Shown here in pieces: positions 4,949 to 6,408 of a stretch of 6,408 bases of DNA. Source of the DNA: DATBFX01 sp036558305 (lineage in GTDB: Bacteria > Chloroflexota > Chloroflexia > Thermomicrobiales > UBA6265); NCBI GenBank assembly GCA_036558305.1, contig DATBFX010000035.1:1-6408 (forward strand). The letters run 5' to 3'. Both the position numbers and the translations under genes were made by a program. The notes under the pieces are model-generated. The model saw only the letters and a list, made by a program, of their open reading frames with translations, ran no database searches and had not been told where the DNA came from. Position 1 is the stretch's first letter; every line of letters starts with the position of its first letter.

Positions 4949-5362
4949 GTGCCCGTCGAGTCGTCGAGCCCCCTGGTCCTGGCGATCGAGGACGACGCGG
5001 CGATCCGTGGCGTCTACGCGGAACTCCTGACCGAGGAGGGATTTCGCGTCGTCACCTGGGGCGCGGTGGCCGACGATGCGCATGCCGAGCTGGCGAACCT
5101 GGAGCCCGATTTGGTCGTGCTCGATCTCGTGATTGCTCAGCAACCGGCGGGGTGGGATCTCCTCGTCGCACTCCACGGCGGTGCCGAGACCGCCGCGATC
5201 CCCGTCTTGGTGGTGACCGCCGCCGGCTTGCTCGTGCGGGACCGGGCGGCGGAACTCGAAGCCTGGGGGTGTGGGGTCCTGATGAAGCCGTTCGACGTCG
5301 ACGAGTTGGTCGACGCCGTGCGGGCCTGCCTGGCACCGGGCCGCAACCGCGCGGCGTCGTAG
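4949..5362 (+). CDS. Stand-alone response-regulator receiver domain
   Basis: Predicted 137-residue CheY-like protein with no output domain. The phosphorylation site is complete: acidic pocket Glu14-Asp15-Asp16 (VLAIEDDAAIRGVY), phosphoacceptor Asp59 at the end of strand 3 (DLVVLDLVI), Thr90 in PVLVVTAAG, and Lys113 with cis-Pro114 in VLMKPF. The alpha5 segment (DVDELVDAVRACLAP) ends the domain. The partner kinase is not evident: the divergent neighbour has only a histidine-less DHp-like part. The GTG at 4949-4951 is preceded by GGAGAGGG five bases upstream; upstream in-frame codons are Arg/His-rich and unlike the family. It may signal through protein-protein contacts, as Spo0F or CheY do, or receive phosphate from a distant kinase. 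Confidence 0.93.
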   Translation: MPVESSSPLVLAIEDDAAIRGVYAELLTEEGFRVVTWGAVADDAHAELANLEPDLVVLDLVIAQQPAGWDLLVALHGGAETAAIPVLVVTAAGLLVRDRAAELEAWGCGVLMKPFDVDELVDAVRACLAPGRNRAAS

Positions 5363-5371
5363 CGACATCCG

Positions 5372-5392
5372 ATCGGTGCCTGCGGGACCGAT
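5372..5392. terminator. Weak hairpin between convergent receiver and SDR genes
   Basis: ATCGGT at 5372-5377 pairs with ACCGAT at 5387-5392; after a G-G mismatch the stem can continue with CC/GG around a TGC loop. It is in the 39-bp gap between the stops at 5362 and 5402, which suits a shared terminator, but the stem is short and has no T-run. Confidence 0.3.
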
Positions 5393-5401
5393 TCCGCATC
5401 G

Positions 5402-6166
5402 TCAGCCGGAAAGCCCGGCGCCGAAGAGCTGGAAGGCGTCGTCCTGCGGATCGTACCCGAGGAGTTCGCGCGTCCTGGAGATGTCCAGCCGCTTGAAGCG
5501 ATTGTTGGAGACGGCCTGGACGATGGCGAACGGGATGTCGGGCGTGTCGATGCACCGGATCAAGAGTTGATTCATGTCGCGGTGGCTGAGGTAGACGGCC
5601 ATGCTGTCCGCGGTGGGGTTCTGGCGAAGCCAATCGGCATCGTAGGCGCCGATGCGGATGGCGATACCGGAGAGACCCTCGGCGTAGGCGAAACAGGCGG
5701 CCACGGCCTCGCCGAAGCACTTGGAGACGCCGTACAAGTTGATCGGTCGGACGGGGGAATCGGCGTGCGGCTGGACGTCGTGGGGGTAGCCGGCGACGGC
5801 GTGGACGCTGCTGGCGAAGACGACGCGCCGGCACCCCTGGTCCTTGGCGGCGCGGAAGATGTTGTAGGTGCCTTTGACGTTGTTGTCCAACAGCGAACCG
5901 TAAAAATCGGCTTCCGGCGAGGGATCGGCGGCGAGGTGGACGACCGTCTCGACGTCGCGGCACGCTTCGCGGCAGGCATCGAGGTCGGCGACGTCGAGGC
6001 CAATCACCTCGTGGCCCCGCGCGGAGGCCGCCGCAAGCGGTTCGGTACGGCGATCGGCGAGACGGAAGCGGTACCGATCCGCGGCCTCGGCGAAGAAGTT
6101 GGACCCGATGCGCCCGGCCGCACCGGTCAACAGGATCCTTCGGGGGGCGTCGGTGCGGTCGGGCAC
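5402..6166 (-). CDS. NAD-dependent oxidoreductase of the extended SDR family, uronate-dehydrogenase-like
   Basis: Predicted 254-residue Rossmann-fold enzyme. Residues 14-21 are TGAAGRIG, the dinucleotide-binding motif. Asp38 after strand 2 (RFRLADRR) favours NAD over NADP. DVADLDACREACRDVETVVHLAAD holds the Asp-58 and HLA motifs. The SDR catalytic set is Ser119/Ser120 (VFASSVHAVAGY), Tyr145 and Lys149 (YGVSK). RIGAY at 171-175, SHRDMNQLL and the ending IPFAIVQAVSNN...LLGYDP match the plan of uronate dehydrogenases, which oxidise glucuronate or galacturonate to aldaric-acid lactones (EC 1.1.1.203). RIGAY in place of the usual RIGS and the lack of neighbouring sugar-acid genes leave the substrate open; a generic sugar epimerase/dehydratase is less likely because the length is short. 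The GTG at 6164-6166 follows AAGGAGAG by about four bases. Upstream in-frame codons (to 6385) contain no family sequence. Confidence 0.88.
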   Translation of the reverse strand: MPDRTDAPRRILLTGAAGRIGSNFFAEAADRYRFRLADRRTEPLAAASARGHEVIGLDVADLDACREACRDVETVVHLAADPSPEADFYGSLLDNNVKGTYNIFRAAKDQGCRRVVFASSVHAVAGYPHDVQPHADSPVRPINLYGVSKCFGEAVAACFAYAEGLSGIAIRIGAYDADWLRQNPTADSMAVYLSHRDMNQLLIRCIDTPDIPFAIVQAVSNNRFKRLDISRTRELLGYDPQDDAFQLFGAGLSG

Positions 6167-6250
6167 GGGTCTCTCCTTGGCAGGAAGCGGTCGCGCCGGA
6201 ACGGACACCGGCGAACAGCCGAGAAAGGTAGCACGCGGGTGGCATTCGGA

Positions 6251-6272
6251 GGGGCACGGCGTGCCGTGCCCC
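6251..6272. repeat. 22-bp near-perfect GC-rich palindrome in a divergent spacer
   Basis: GGGGCACGGC (6251-6260) and GCCGTGCCCC (6263-6272) are exact inverted copies with only two bases between, so the hairpin has 9-10 bp with a very tight loop. It lies in the 203-bp spacer between the SDR gene (minus, start 6166) and the gene beginning at 6370 (plus). Candidate roles are an operator for a dimeric regulator or a copy of a dispersed palindromic element. No factor or family can be named from one copy. Confidence 0.6.
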
Positions 6273-6369
6273 ATGCGCATCAAGCTAAGGGGGGACGGGG
6301 TGACAACGGGGACCCGATCTGGCAAGGTGGACGTGCTTGATCCGTTCGCCCGCCCGAGGAGGTCCCCGC

Positions 6370-6408
6370 GTGTCCAGTCTCGCACGGGTCGCCCAGGCGA
6401 TCCAAACG
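6370..6408 (+). CDS. Start of a gene cut by the window end
   Basis: A GTG at 6370 follows a very strong ribosome site, GAGGAGGT (6356-6363), by six bases. The 13 codons that remain read VSSLARVAQAIQT with no stop. This length cannot establish a function; the pattern is weakly reminiscent of the first helix of class I aminotransferases, but that is only a guess. The gene is divergent from the SDR gene and shares its 203-bp spacer, which contains the palindrome at 6251-6272. Confidence 0.5.
   Translation, partial: MSSLARVAQAIQT

Noticed and set aside
5052..6257. 401-residue minus-strand open frame
   Set aside because: Very Arg/Pro-rich and crosses both the receiver gene and the SDR gene, each of which has intact catalytic residues in its own frame.

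Overview
The window reads as a stretch of ordinary chromosome from a high-GC bacterium. Third codon positions are strongly GC-biased, Shine-Dalgarno sites of the GGAGG/GGTGA type precede most genes, and five of the ten genes called begin with GTG. Protein resemblances (wHTH plus nucleotidyltransferase-like regulator, CBS pair, VapBC, PadR, uronate-dehydrogenase-like SDR) fit a Chloroflexota/Thermomicrobia-like organism, but that placement is an inference from style and not a proven assignment. No rRNA, tRNA, CRISPR array, transposase or prophage gene is visible.

Layout. Positions 1-346 hold no convincing gene, but a 67-base irregular hairpin lies at the left edge. On the minus strand come a winged-helix regulator with a decayed nucleotidyltransferase-like half (347-964) and, upstream of it, a two-CBS-domain protein (1075-1536). 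Between and inside these two genes sit oppositely oriented arrays of an 8-bp repeat that can fold on each other. On the plus strand follows a compact three-gene unit: AbrB-type antitoxin (1679-1957), PIN toxin (1954-2379, overlapping by 4 bp) and a PadR regulator (2390-2938). A 10-bp inverted repeat surrounding a -10-like box precedes it. A strong hairpin separates this unit from a convergent 70-residue protein of unknown function (2995-3207).

The right half has dapF (3487-4362, meso-diaminopimelate synthesis for lysine and peptidoglycan). Next is a divergent signalling pair: a short protein resembling the dimerisation half of a histidine kinase without its histidine (4381-4761), and a stand-alone receiver domain (4949-5362). 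Then comes a uronate-dehydrogenase-like NAD-dependent oxidoreductase (5402-6166). A GC-rich near-perfect palindrome (6251-6272) and the first 13 codons of another gene (from 6370) close the window.

There is no single large novel system that I can defend. The best leads are: (1) the 8-bp repeat in the end of the CBS gene, where gain or loss of one copy would move the stop codon and, for a gain, place it just ahead of the next gene's start; (2) the histidine-less kinase-like protein paired with an orphan receiver; and (3) the VapBC-PadR operon with its clear operator-like dyad.
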